NCBI GenBank assembly: GCA_041395245.1
Contig: JAWLAY010000014.1
Span: 1-64,000 of the forward strand
DNA length: 64,000 nucleotides
Direction of reading: 5' to 3'
Source of the DNA: Aquimonas sp041395245
GTDB lineage: Bacteria > Pseudomonadota > Gammaproteobacteria > Xanthomonadales > Xanthomonadaceae
Shown here: positions 35,556-44,203 of the stretch, piece by piece
How the letters are laid out: each line of letters opens with the position of its first letter
Numbering within the stretch: position 1 is the stretch's first letter
The notes under the pieces: generated by a model
Told to the model about the DNA's origin: nothing
Database searches by the model: none
Seen by the model: the letters and a program-made list of their open reading frames with translations, nothing else
Position numbers and translations under genes: made by a program

Positions 35556-36569
35556 TCAAACGGCGGGCAATGCTGCCATATCCCAGCGTGGCTGCACGGT
35601 GATGGTCGCATCATCGTGCTGACCTGCGGCGAGGCGCAGCGCACCCGCGAAGGCGATCATCGCGCCGTTGTCGGTGCAGAACTCCGGACGCGGGAAGCAC
35701 ACCCGGATGCGAGTGCGTTGTGCCAGCTCGGCGAGCTTTTTCCGCAAATCGCGATTTGCTCCCACGCCACCGGCGACGACCAGCGTCTTGATGCCGGTCG
35801 TCCGCAAGGCGCGCTCGCATTTGATCGCCAAGGTATCAACGACGGCGTCCTGAAAGCCGAGCGCAATATCGGCACGCGTCTGCGGGGTTTGATCGCTGTC
35901 GCGCCACGCCAGCAGAACTTGGGTCTTCAGACCGGAGAAGCTGAATTCGAGACCGGGTCGATCCGTCATCGGGCGCGAAAAGGTGAATCGCCCGCGCGCG
36001 CCGCTGCTCGCCAGTTGTGCCAGCTCCGGGCCGCCGGGATAGGGCAGGCCCAGCATCTTGGCGGTTTTGTCGAAGGCCTCGCCGGCCGCGTCGTCCAGCG
36101 TTTCACCCAGAACCCGATAGCGCCCGATAGCGCTTACTTCGACCAGTTGACTGTGCCCTCCGGAAACCAGCAGGGCGACGAAGGGCGGTTGTGGCGGATC
36201 GACCTCGATCAGTGGTGCGAGCAGATGGCCTTCCATGTGGTGGACGCCGATTGCAGGAACGCCCAGCGACCAAGCCAGGGCGCGCCCGGTCGCGGCACCA
36301 ACCAGCAATGCGCCGACCAATCCGGGGCCGCTGGTGAACGCGACGCCATGAATGTCCTTTGTGCGCAGTTCGGCCTGCTGCAGGCAGCGCTGGATCAGGG
36401 GCAGCAGCTTGCGTACATGGTCGCGGCTGGCCAGTTCCGGCACCACGCCGCCGTAGTCGGCATGCAATTTGACCTGCGAATACAGGGTATGTGCCAGCAG
36501 GCCGCGCTCTGTGCAATACAGCGCGACGCCGGTTTCGTCGCAGGAGGTTTCGATTCCAAGAACGATCAT
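35556..36569 (-). CDS. tsaD: tRNA t6A37 threonylcarbamoyltransferase subunit TsaD
   Basis: 337 residues. It transfers the threonylcarbamoyl group to A37 of ANN-decoding tRNAs, with TsaB/E partners encoded elsewhere. The opening MIVLGIETSCDETGVALY, the metal-binding HHMEGH, LLVSGGHSQLV, LGLPYPGGPELA and the ASKHA C-terminal VVAGGVGANRDLR are all present. ATG 36569 is preferred over a GTG two codons earlier. It is divergent from rpsU, as in most gammaproteobacteria, and followed by folB after 19 bp. Confidence 0.96.
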   Translation of the reverse strand: MIVLGIETSCDETGVALYCTERGLLAHTLYSQVKLHADYGGVVPELASRDHVRKLLPLIQRCLQQAELRTKDIHGVAFTSGPGLVGALLVGAATGRALAWSLGVPAIGVHHMEGHLLAPLIEVDPPQPPFVALLVSGGHSQLVEVSAIGRYRVLGETLDDAAGEAFDKTAKMLGLPYPGGPELAQLASSGARGRFTFSRPMTDRPGLEFSFSGLKTQVLLAWRDSDQTPQTRADIALGFQDAVVDTLAIKCERALRTTGIKTLVVAGGVGANRDLRKKLAELAQRTRIRVCFPRPEFCTDNGAMIAFAGALRLAAGQHDDATITVQPRWDMAALPAV

Positions 36570-36703
36570 GGCCACTCGAAGCAGGCATCACCGGGAGGTG
36601 ACGGAGAGGGGCACTGGCGAACATTTGCACAGTGCAGGTCACTGCCCGTATCATACGCGGCTCCCCGCCAGCGGGGGTGTTCAAGAATTCATCCGGAGAT
36701 CCC

Positions 36704-36919
36704 ATGCCCAACGTTAAAGTCCGCGAAAACGAGCCCTTCGAGTTTGCCCTGCGTCGCTTCAAGCGCACCTGCGAAAAAGCCGGCATTCTGGCCGAGACCC
36801 GCAAGCGCGAGTTCTATGAGAAGCCGACCCAGGAGCGCAAGCGCAAAGCGGCCGCCGCGGTCAAGCGTCACCTGCGTCGCGTGGGTCGCGACGTCACCAA
36901 GCGTCAACGCCTGTACTGA
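36704..36919 (+). CDS. rpsU: 30S ribosomal protein S21
   Basis: 71 residues, very basic: MPNVKVRENEPFEFALRRFKR, KREFYEKPTQERKRK and the C-terminal KRQRLY are the S21 pattern. It helps 30S subunits pair with the mRNA Shine-Dalgarno. A GGAGAT ribosome site precedes the ATG. It is normally the first gene of the rpsU-dnaG-rpoD operon; here a hairpin terminator and yqeY follow. Confidence 0.97.
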   Translation: MPNVKVRENEPFEFALRRFKRTCEKAGILAETRKREFYEKPTQERKRKAAAAVKRHLRRVGRDVTKRQRLY

Positions 36920-36965
36920 TCGGCGCGGCGGTTCGGTCCGCCAGCGAAGAAGCCAGGAAATCCGG

Positions 36966-36997
36966 AGCCGGTGTCACGCAAGTGACATCGGCTTTTC
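36966..36997 (+). terminator. Rho-independent terminator after rpsU
   Basis: Stem AGCCG-g-TGTCAC / GTGACA-t-CGGCT with a GCAA loop and one internal mismatch, followed by TTTTCC. It lies 46 bp after the rpsU stop and before yqeY; it may act as an attenuator rather than a full stop. Confidence 0.8.
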
Positions 36998-37072
36998 CTG
37001 TTTGCAGGATTTCTTGCGTTGCGTGAGCCATTTGCGGCGAGCGTCCTGTTCACTCGAATTCGGAGAAGTGCA

Positions 37073-37519
37073 ATGAGCCTCAAGGTCCGCCTGACGGAAG
37101 ACATGAAGACCGCCATGAAGAGCGGTGCAAAAGAACAACTGGCCGTGATTCGACTGATCCTGGCGGCGCTCAAGCAGCGCGAAGTGGATGAGCGCATCAC
37201 GCTGGATGATGATCAGGTGCTGGCCGTGCTGGAAAAGATGCTTAAACAGCGCAAGGATTCGGTGCAGCAGTACGAAGCGGCTGCGCGCGAGGATCTGGCC
37301 GCGCAGGAGCGTTACGAGATGGGTGTCATCCAGGCCTACCTTCCCGCCCAGTTGAGCGAGGAGGAGATTCAGGTGCTGATCGAATCTGCCATTGCCGAAA
37401 GCGGTGCCAGCAGCGCCCGCGACATGGGCAAGGTGGTTGCCTTGTTGAAGCCGAAATTGCAGGGCCGAGCGGACATGGGCTTGGTGTCTGGCAAGATCAA
37501 GGCACGGCTGGGCGCTTGA
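37073..37519 (+). CDS. GatB/YqeY domain protein
   Basis: 148 residues. Wholly helical YqeY family: MSLKVRLTEDMKTAMKSGAKE, LAVIRLILAALKQREVDER and KQRKDSVQQYEAAARED are typical. The domain resembles the tRNA-binding tail of the GatB amidotransferase, but stand-alone function is unknown. It sits in the usual rpsU-yqeY order. The next gene overlaps its stop by 4 bp. Confidence 0.92.
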   Translation: MSLKVRLTEDMKTAMKSGAKEQLAVIRLILAALKQREVDERITLDDDQVLAVLEKMLKQRKDSVQQYEAAAREDLAAQERYEMGVIQAYLPAQLSEEEIQVLIESAIAESGASSARDMGKVVALLKPKLQGRADMGLVSGKIKARLGA

Positions 37520-38760
37520 GTCTGGACCCGTCCGCGGCGTCGGGAGTGTCCGCCGCGCCCTTGACGGCGCGCCGCGCCGCCGTGGTGTTCATCTTCGTCA
37601 CGGTGGCACTGGACATCCTCGCATTGGGCGTGATGATTCCCGTCCTGCCCAAGCTGGTGCTCGGATTCCTGGGTGGCGACTCGGCGGGCGCAGCGAACTG
37701 GTACGGCTGGTTTGCGGCGGCCTTTGCAGGCATGCAGTTCCTGTGTTCGCCCTTGCTCGGGGCCTTGTCAGATCGTTTCGGGCGGCGTCCGGTGGTTCTG
37801 CTGTCGAACCTGGGACTTGGGCTGGACTACATCGTGATGGCGCTGGCACCGAACCTTGGGGTGCTGTTTGTCGGACGCGTCTTCGCCGGGATGACCTCGG
37901 CCAGTATTTCGACCGCCAATGCCTATATCGCCGACGTGACTCCGCCGGAAAAAAGAGCGGGGGCGTTCGGCATGCTGGGCGCCGCATTTGGACTGGGATT
38001 TGTCATTGGCCCAGCCTTGGGCGGCTTGCTGGGCAGCGTTGACCAGCGGTTGCCGTTCTGGGTGGCGGCGGGACTGAGTCTGCTGAACTTCGCCTACGGC
38101 TTCTTCATCTTGCCGGAGTCCTTGCCACCCGAGCGGCGCACCCCGTTCGCCTGGCGCGGTGCCAATCCGCTGGGTGCCCTGCGTTTCCTGCGCGCCCATG
38201 CGGGCGTCGCGCCGCTGGCGTTGATCGGGTTTCTCAGCCAACTGGCGCACATGTCCCTGCCCGCGATCTTTGTGCTGTATGCGGACTATCGTTACGGTTG
38301 GGATGAATGGCAGGTCGGCATCGCGCTGGCGGCGGTCGGTGTGTCGTCGGCGCTGGTGCAGGGCGGGCTGGTGCGGCGACTGGTGCCTCGGTTTGGCGAA
38401 GTCCGCATGTTACGCGTCGGCCTGCTGGCGGGCGCCTTGGGATTTCTTTTGTACGGGTTCGCACCCAGTGCGGCTTGGATCTGGTTGGCGATTCCGGTGA
38501 TGGCTAGTTGGGGCTTTGCCACACCATCGATGCAGGGATTGTTGAGTCGTCGTGTTGATGCGTCTGAACAGGGGCGACTGCAGGGCGCATTGACCAGTCT
38601 CACCGGGATGGCAGGTATTTTCGGGCCCTTCCTGTTTACCCAGGCGTTCGCGGCAGCGATTCGTCATCCGCTTGATTGGCACCTGCCCGGTTTGGCCTTC
38701 TACCTGGCCGCGTCATTGTTGGCAGCCGCGTTGCTGCTGGCGTTTCGTCACGCGCGCTGA
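37516..38760 (+). CDS. MFS drug-type exporter (TetA/TCR family)
   Basis: 414 residues, 12 predicted membrane helices. The MFS motif A GALSDRFGRRPV (about 87-98) and motif C-like GLGFVIGPALGGLLG (about 161-175) place it in the DHA1/Tet-type antiporters. The substrate cannot be told from sequence. The start is a TTG overlapping the yqeY stop; a GTG 10 codons downstream is an alternative. It occupies the position where dnaG-rpoD would be expected after yqeY. Confidence 0.88.
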   Translation: MSLDPSAASGVSAAPLTARRAAVVFIFVTVALDILALGVMIPVLPKLVLGFLGGDSAGAANWYGWFAAAFAGMQFLCSPLLGALSDRFGRRPVVLLSNLGLGLDYIVMALAPNLGVLFVGRVFAGMTSASISTANAYIADVTPPEKRAGAFGMLGAAFGLGFVIGPALGGLLGSVDQRLPFWVAAGLSLLNFAYGFFILPESLPPERRTPFAWRGANPLGALRFLRAHAGVAPLALIGFLSQLAHMSLPAIFVLYADYRYGWDEWQVGIALAAVGVSSALVQGGLVRRLVPRFGEVRMLRVGLLAGALGFLLYGFAPSAAWIWLAIPVMASWGFATPSMQGLLSRRVDASEQGRLQGALTSLTGMAGIFGPFLFTQAFAAAIRHPLDWHLPGLAFYLAASLLAAALLLAFRHAR

Positions 38761-38858
38761 ATCCTCATTCCTGAAACAACGCTGCGTGATGATGTTGTTT
38801 GACCCGGTCAAGCGCCTATGCTCTGTCGCACCCAGTTGCGGGTGAACGGAGGTGTTCC

Positions 38859-40343
38859 ATGCGGATTCTTGCTTTGTCTGCCGCCATTGCTGTGAGCCTG
38901 TCCATGCCGCTGTCGGCGGCGGACTATTCGTTGACGGTCTACAGTGCGGCACAACCGGGCAGCCTCAGTACGGAGCGCTTGGCGGACTATGGCGACCGCC
39001 TGCCCGGTTACGCTTTGGTGCGTGACCGACGTGACATGGTGTTGCCAGAGGGCGTTGGCGAAGTGCGCTTCAGCGATGTGGCCAAGCGGATTGATCCGAC
39101 CACGGTCAGTTTCGCCTCGCTGACCGACCCGACAGGCACTCGCGTGATCGAACAGAACTACCAGTACGACCTGGTCGATTCGCAGAAATTGCTGCAGCGC
39201 TATCTCGGCCAGCCGATCACGGTGGAACGGCTGCGCGGCGAACAGAGCGACCGCATCAGTGGGCGTCTGCTGTCGGCGACCGGCGGGCTGATTCTGGCGC
39301 GCGACGATGGCTCGGTGCTGACCTTGAACTCCTGGTCGAATGTCGAGTTTCCCGCCTTACCCGGCGGCTTGATGAGCAAGCCGACGCTGGTCTGGACGTT
39401 GGATGCGCAGCGCGGTGGTCAACACGATGCCCAGGTCAGCTATCAAACCCAGGGCATGACCTGGTGGACCGACTACAACGCCACGCTGAGCGGCGCGGCC
39501 AATGACTGCAAACTGGATCTGCAGGCCTGGGTCAGTCTGGTGAATCAGTCTGGTGCCAGTTACCCGAACGCGCAGTTGAAACTGGTGGCGGGCGAGGTCA
39601 ATCGGGCACCGGCGCCGCAGGCCGTGGCGATGCGTGCCATGCCGGTTCCCATGGCGGCGCCCGTGCCGATGGACGAAGGCTTTGCCGAATCCGAACTGTT
39701 CGAATATCACCTCTACACGCTCGGGCGGCGTACCGATCTGCCCGACAATTCGGTCAAGCAACTGGAGTTGTTCCCAGCCATTCTGGGCGCGGATTGTCAG
39801 CGCGAACTGGTGTTCACCGCCTCGCCACAGCCGTACTACTGGTCGGGTCCCAACCTGGACCAGAACTTCGCCGCGACGCAGAAGGGCGAGATCAACGCCT
39901 ATCTGTTGTTCGATAACAAGGAATCCAACCGCATGGGCCTACCCTTGCCGGGCGGCCGGGTGCGGGTCAATCAGCAGAATGCGGTCGATGGCAGTCTGGA
40001 GTTCATCGGCGAGGATCTGATCGAGCACACGCCGCGTGGCGAGACCCTACGTTTGACGCTCGGCAAGTCCTTCGACGTGGTTGGCGAGCGCAAACAGACC
40101 GTGTTTGCCTACGACGAGAAAGCGCGCCGTATCGTCGAGTCGTTTGAAATCGAGCTGCGCAACGGCAAGAAGACGGCGGTGGATCTGACCGTGCGCGAGT
40201 ATCTCTATCGCTGGAGCGACTGGACGATCAGCGATGCCAGTCAGGCCTATCGGAAACAGGACGCAAAGACCATCGACTTCGCGGTATCGGTGCCGCCCGA
40301 GGGCAAGCGCACGCTTCGCTACCGTGTGACCTATCAGTGGTAG
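38859..40343 (+). CDS. DUF4139-type secreted protein
   Basis: 494 residues with a signal peptide (MRILALSAAIAVSLSMPLSAA). The mature part is beta-rich and matches the DUF4139 family: QTQGMTWWTDYNATLSG, LDLQAWVSLVNQSGASYPNAQLKLVAGEVNR and, near the C-terminus, REYLYRWSDWTI. A Met/Pro/Ala-rich linker is seen around residues 255-275. Predicted periplasmic or exported; the function of this family is unknown. It is monocistronic, between the MFS gene and queA. Confidence 0.82.
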   Translation: MRILALSAAIAVSLSMPLSAADYSLTVYSAAQPGSLSTERLADYGDRLPGYALVRDRRDMVLPEGVGEVRFSDVAKRIDPTTVSFASLTDPTGTRVIEQNYQYDLVDSQKLLQRYLGQPITVERLRGEQSDRISGRLLSATGGLILARDDGSVLTLNSWSNVEFPALPGGLMSKPTLVWTLDAQRGGQHDAQVSYQTQGMTWWTDYNATLSGAANDCKLDLQAWVSLVNQSGASYPNAQLKLVAGEVNRAPAPQAVAMRAMPVPMAAPVPMDEGFAESELFEYHLYTLGRRTDLPDNSVKQLELFPAILGADCQRELVFTASPQPYYWSGPNLDQNFAATQKGEINAYLLFDNKESNRMGLPLPGGRVRVNQQNAVDGSLEFIGEDLIEHTPRGETLRLTLGKSFDVVGERKQTVFAYDEKARRIVESFEIELRNGKKTAVDLTVREYLYRWSDWTISDASQAYRKQDAKTIDFAVSVPPEGKRTLRYRVTYQW

Positions 40344-40410
40344 GTCGAAGACGATTGTCGCGGCCAGTGTGGGGCCGGATAATGCCCGGCCCTGCGTCTG
40401 ACCTGCCCGC

Positions 40411-41439
40411 GTGAAGAAGTCCGATTTCCATTTTGAGCTGCCTCCCGAGCTGATCGCTCAGGCGCCCTTGCCGGAGCGATCCGCCAGCCGGTTGTTGTGC
40501 GTGCGCGGCACCGAGCCGTTCGCGGATCTCCTGTTCACCGATCTGCCGGACCTGCTGCAGTCGGGCGATCTGTTGATCTTCAACGACACTCGCGTGCTGC
40601 CTGCGCGCCTGTTTGGTGCCAAGGACAGCGGTGGCCGGGTCGAAATTCTGATCGAACGGTTGATTGACAGTCACGAAGCGCGCGCGCAACTGGGTGTCAG
40701 CAAGTCGCCCAAGGCGGGCGCGCGGATTCATCTCGACGCCGGTGGCGACTTCGAGGTGCTGGGTCGCGACGGTGAGTTCTATCGCCTGCGTCTGCTGGGC
40801 GAGGAAGCCTTGGAGAAACTGTTGTTGCGTGCTGGCCGGTTACCGTTACCGCCCTATATCCAGCGCGAGCCGGATGCGGCCGATGCCGAGCGCTACCAGA
40901 CCGTATTCGCCCGTTCGACCGGTGCGGTCGCCGCACCGACCGCCGGCTTGCATTTCGACGAGCCGCTGCTGCAACAACTGCGCGAGCGCGGTGTGCAGTT
41001 TGGTCATGTGACCCTGCATGTGGGCGCGGGCACATTTCAGCCGATGCGCGCCGAAAGCGTGTTCGAACACACCATGCACAGCGAATGGCTGAATGTCGGT
41101 GCTGAACTGGTCGAGCAGGTGCGTCGCACGCGCGCGGCGGGACATCGGGTGATCGCGGTTGGCACCACCGTGGTCCGGGCGCTGGAAAGCGCCATGCGCG
41201 AGGGTGAACTGCAGCCGTTTGCGGGCGAGACGCAGATCTTCATCTTCCCCGGCTATCGCATCCGCTCGGTGGACGCCTTGATCACCAATTTCCATTTGCC
41301 GCAATCGACCTTGCTGATGCTGGTCTCGGCGTTCGCAGGGCGCGAGCGTGTGCTGGATGCCTATCGCCATGCGGTCGCCGCGCGGTACCGGTTTTTCTCC
41401 TACGGCGATGCGATGTGGTTGTCACCGGAGGGCGCATGA
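40411..41439 (+). CDS. queA: tRNA preQ1(34) S-adenosylmethionine ribosyltransferase-isomerase
   Basis: 342 residues from a GTG start. It makes epoxyqueuosine at tRNA position 34. Motifs: FHFELPPELIAQAPLPERSASRLL, LIFNDTRVLPARLFG, GAVAAPTAGLHFDE, TLHVGAGTFQPMR and VDALITNFHLPQSTLLMLVSAFAG. It overlaps tgt by 4 bp (ATGA), so the two queuosine genes are coupled. Confidence 0.96.
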   Translation: MKKSDFHFELPPELIAQAPLPERSASRLLCVRGTEPFADLLFTDLPDLLQSGDLLIFNDTRVLPARLFGAKDSGGRVEILIERLIDSHEARAQLGVSKSPKAGARIHLDAGGDFEVLGRDGEFYRLRLLGEEALEKLLLRAGRLPLPPYIQREPDAADAERYQTVFARSTGAVAAPTAGLHFDEPLLQQLRERGVQFGHVTLHVGAGTFQPMRAESVFEHTMHSEWLNVGAELVEQVRRTRAAGHRVIAVGTTVVRALESAMREGELQPFAGETQIFIFPGYRIRSVDALITNFHLPQSTLLMLVSAFAGRERVLDAYRHAVAARYRFFSYGDAMWLSPEGA

Positions 41440-42563
41440 GTCGCTTGCAGTTCGAGTTATTGGGTCAAAGCGGCGGCGCCCGACGTGGACGGCTGAGCTT
41501 TCCGCGCGGCACGGTCGAGACGCCCGCCTTCATGCCGGTCGGTACCTACGGCACGGTCAAGGCGATGACACCGCGGGATATTCGCGCCATCGGTGCCGAG
41601 ATCATTCTGGGCAACACTTTTCACCTGTATTTGCGGCCCGGCTTGCCGGTAATCGAAGCGCATGGCGGCTTGCACGGGTTTGCGCGCTGGGACGGGCCGA
41701 TCCTGACCGATTCCGGCGGCTTTCAGGTGTTCTCGCTGGCCAAGCGCCGCAAGATCACCGAAGAAGGCGTGACGTTTGCCTCGCCGGTCGATGGTCGCAA
41801 GGTGTTCCTCAGCCCGGAAGTATCGATGCAGATCCAGCGCGTGCTGGATTCAGACATCGTGATGATCTTCGACGAGTGCACACCCTATCCGGCCACGGAA
41901 AAGCAGGCGCGCGAGTCGATGCAGTTGTCACTGCGCTGGGCCGAGCGCTCGCGCCGCGCGCACGAGGGCAACGATGCCGCGCTGTTCGGCATCGTGCAGG
42001 GTGGCGTCTTTCCCGAGTTGCGTACGCAATCGGTGCGTGGACTGGTGGACATCGGCTTCGATGGCTATGCGGTCGGCGGTCTGGCGGTGGGTGAGCCGGA
42101 AGCCGAGCGCAATCACATGCTCGAACATACCTGTCCGCAGTTGCCGACGGATCGGCCACGCTATCTGATGGGTGTGGGGCGGCCGGAAGACATCGTGGAA
42201 GCGGTGGCGCGTGGCATCGACATGTTCGATTGCGTGATGCCGACGCGTAACGCCCGCAACGGGCATTACTTCACCGATTTCGGCGCATTGCGCATCCGCA
42301 ACGCCAAGTACGAACACGACACGCGTCCGATTGACCCGGCCTGTGCGTGCTACGCCTGCAGTAACGGCTTCAGCCGCGCCTATCTCCGGCATCTGGATCG
42401 TTGCAACGAGATGCTCGGCAGCATGCTGGCCACGCAACACAATCTGCACTACTACCAGCAGTTGATGGCGGGCATCCGCGCGGCCATCGACGCCGGGCAG
42501 TTCGAGGCGTTCCGAGCGGAGTTCTATGCGCGCCGGACGCGTGGCGAGCCGGACGCGTCGTGA
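41436..42563 (+). CDS. tgt: tRNA-guanine transglycosylase
   Basis: 375 residues. It exchanges guanine-34 for preQ1. Seen: LTDSGGFQVFSLAKRRKI (substrate-binding Asp), LMGVGRPEDIVEAVARGIDMFDCVMPTRNARNG (nucleophile Asp), and zinc ligands in CACYACSNGFSRAYLRHL. The ATG overlaps the queA stop. tatABC follows after 100 bp, where many relatives have yajC-secDF. Confidence 0.97.
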   Translation: MSRLQFELLGQSGGARRGRLSFPRGTVETPAFMPVGTYGTVKAMTPRDIRAIGAEIILGNTFHLYLRPGLPVIEAHGGLHGFARWDGPILTDSGGFQVFSLAKRRKITEEGVTFASPVDGRKVFLSPEVSMQIQRVLDSDIVMIFDECTPYPATEKQARESMQLSLRWAERSRRAHEGNDAALFGIVQGGVFPELRTQSVRGLVDIGFDGYAVGGLAVGEPEAERNHMLEHTCPQLPTDRPRYLMGVGRPEDIVEAVARGIDMFDCVMPTRNARNGHYFTDFGALRIRNAKYEHDTRPIDPACACYACSNGFSRAYLRHLDRCNEMLGSMLATQHNLHYYQQLMAGIRAAIDAGQFEAFRAEFYARRTRGEPDAS

Positions 42564-42663
42564 ACCGGCGCGGCCATTCGACCTTCCTTCATCGGCCCGT
42601 CGACTTGCCTGCGGTATGCTGCGCACTTGGCCTGCGGGTTGAATCTTTGACGAGGAGAGCAGA

Positions 42664-42879
42664 ATGGGCGGTTTGAGCATCTGGCACTGGGTCATCGTGT
42701 TGATCGTGGTGCTGCTGGTGTTTGGCACCAAGAAGCTGCGCAATGCGGGCGGCGACCTTGGCGCGGCGATCAAGAACTTCAAGCAGGGCATGCGTGAAGA
42801 AAGCGAGCCCGAGAAGCTGTCGTCCGAATCGCGTGACAGCGAGGCGGCGAAAGACAGCAGCAAGCAGCGCAGCGAGTAA
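42664..42879 (+). CDS. tatA: Sec-independent translocase subunit TatA
   Basis: 71 residues. One N-terminal helix (IWHWVIVLIVVLLVFGTKKL), the FGTKKLRN hinge, an amphipathic helix (GGDLGAAIKNFKQGM) and a charged Glu/Ser-rich tail. TatA oligomerises as the pore component for folded twin-arginine substrates. First gene of tatABC with AGGAGAG upstream. Confidence 0.96.
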   Translation: MGGLSIWHWVIVLIVVLLVFGTKKLRNAGGDLGAAIKNFKQGMREESEPEKLSSESRDSEAAKDSSKQRSE

Positions 42880-42890
42880 GTCGCACCACG

Positions 42891-43439
42891 ATGTTTGACG
42901 TCGGCCTGATGGAAATGCTGGTGATCGGCGTTATCGCGCTGATCGTGCTGGGCCCTGAGCGCTTGCCCAAAGCGGCGCGCAAGCTGGGCTTCTATGTGCG
43001 CAAGGCGAGGCAGAGCTGGTATTCGGTGCGCGCCGAGTTCGAGCGTGAACTGGCGGCCGACGAGTTAAAGCGCAGCGTCAAGGCCAGTGAGCTGACCCAG
43101 TCCCTGCAGGAAGCCAAACAGGCCTTGCAGGACAGCGTCGCGGAGGTGCGCGACGAGTTCAAGCAGGGCGAAGCTGCCTTGCGCGAAGCCGCGCAGTCCA
43201 AGCCCTTGCTGGAACCCATGCCGCTGGAAACCGATCCCGAATGGGATAGCGTTCGCCACGACGCGCGGCGTCAGATCGGTCGTGCGCCCAGCGCCGAAGA
43301 ACTGGCCGCGCATGGCGTCGAGTCGGTTCAGGCTGAAGCCGCGACGGAGCCGCCGTCGCAGACGGTGGTTGAGGACGTCAGCCCCGCCGATGCGACCGAC
43401 GCGGCCGCGCTCGATGCGCGCCCGGCGAGCACGACATGA
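42891..43439 (+). CDS. tatB: Sec-independent translocase subunit TatB
   Basis: 182 residues. The N-terminus MFDVGLMEMLVIGVIALIVLGPERLPKAARKLG is the TatB pattern; a long amphipathic/charged helix (about 30-105) and an acidic, Ala-rich disordered tail follow. It forms the substrate receptor with TatC. It overlaps tatC by 4 bp. Confidence 0.95.
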   Translation: MFDVGLMEMLVIGVIALIVLGPERLPKAARKLGFYVRKARQSWYSVRAEFERELAADELKRSVKASELTQSLQEAKQALQDSVAEVRDEFKQGEAALREAAQSKPLLEPMPLETDPEWDSVRHDARRQIGRAPSAEELAAHGVESVQAEAATEPPSQTVVEDVSPADATDAAALDARPASTT

Positions 43440-44203
43440 GTTCGAACGATTCCGCGGATGAGGCCGAACAGGGCCTGCTGTCGCATCTGATCGAACTCCG
43501 CTCGCGTTTGCTGCGTGCAGTGGTCGCTATCGTGGTGGTTTTTCTGGCTTTGATGCCGTTTGCCAACACCCTGTATTCCTGGGTCGCAAAGCCGTTGTTG
43601 GACAAATTGCCGGACGACGCACAGATGGTGGCGATTGATGTCGCCAGTCCGTTCTTTGCGCCGATCAAGCTGGCCTTCGTGGTGGCCATCATGCTGGCCA
43701 TGCCGGTGATGCTGTATCAGGCTTGGGCCTTTGTGGCGCCCGGCCTGTACCGACACGAGCGCAAGCTGGCGCTGCCCTTGCTGGTGGCGGCGGTTTCGCT
43801 GTTCTACATCGGCTGCGCCTTTGCCTATTTTCTGGTGATGCCGGTGGTATTCGGCTTTCTCACCGGTATTGCGCCGGAGGGCGTGGCGGTGATGACCGAC
43901 ATCAGCCGCTATCTCGACTTCGTGCTGGTGCTGTTTCTCGCCTTCGGATTCAGTTTCGAAGTGCCGGTGGCCGTGGTCATCATGGGCCTGCTGCGCTGGG
44001 TCAGCGTGGCACAGATGCGTGAGGCCCGCGGCTATGTGATCGTCGGTGCCTTCGTGGTGGCGGCGATCATCACGCCGCCCGATGTGGTCTCGCAGTTGAT
44101 GCTGGCGATTCCGATGGCGCTGCTCTACGAACTGGGCATCGTCGCCACGCGATTGCTGGTCCGTGAGATCGATGCCGCCAAGCCCGCCGGTGATGCGGGC
44201 TGA
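43436..44203 (+). CDS. tatC: Sec-independent translocase subunit TatC
   Basis: 255 residues, six membrane helices. Conserved TatC segments: LLSHLIELRSRLLRAVVAI, YQAWAFVAPGLYRHERK, FGFSFEVPVAVVIM and ITPPDVVSQLMLAIPMALLYELGI. It recognises the twin-arginine motif. Its TGA abuts the stop of the convergent ATPase gene with no intervening base (TGATCA). Confidence 0.96.
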   Translation: MSSNDSADEAEQGLLSHLIELRSRLLRAVVAIVVVFLALMPFANTLYSWVAKPLLDKLPDDAQMVAIDVASPFFAPIKLAFVVAIMLAMPVMLYQAWAFVAPGLYRHERKLALPLLVAAVSLFYIGCAFAYFLVMPVVFGFLTGIAPEGVAVMTDISRYLDFVLVLFLAFGFSFEVPVAVVIMGLLRWVSVAQMREARGYVIVGAFVVAAIITPPDVVSQLMLAIPMALLYELGIVATRLLVREIDAAKPAGDAG

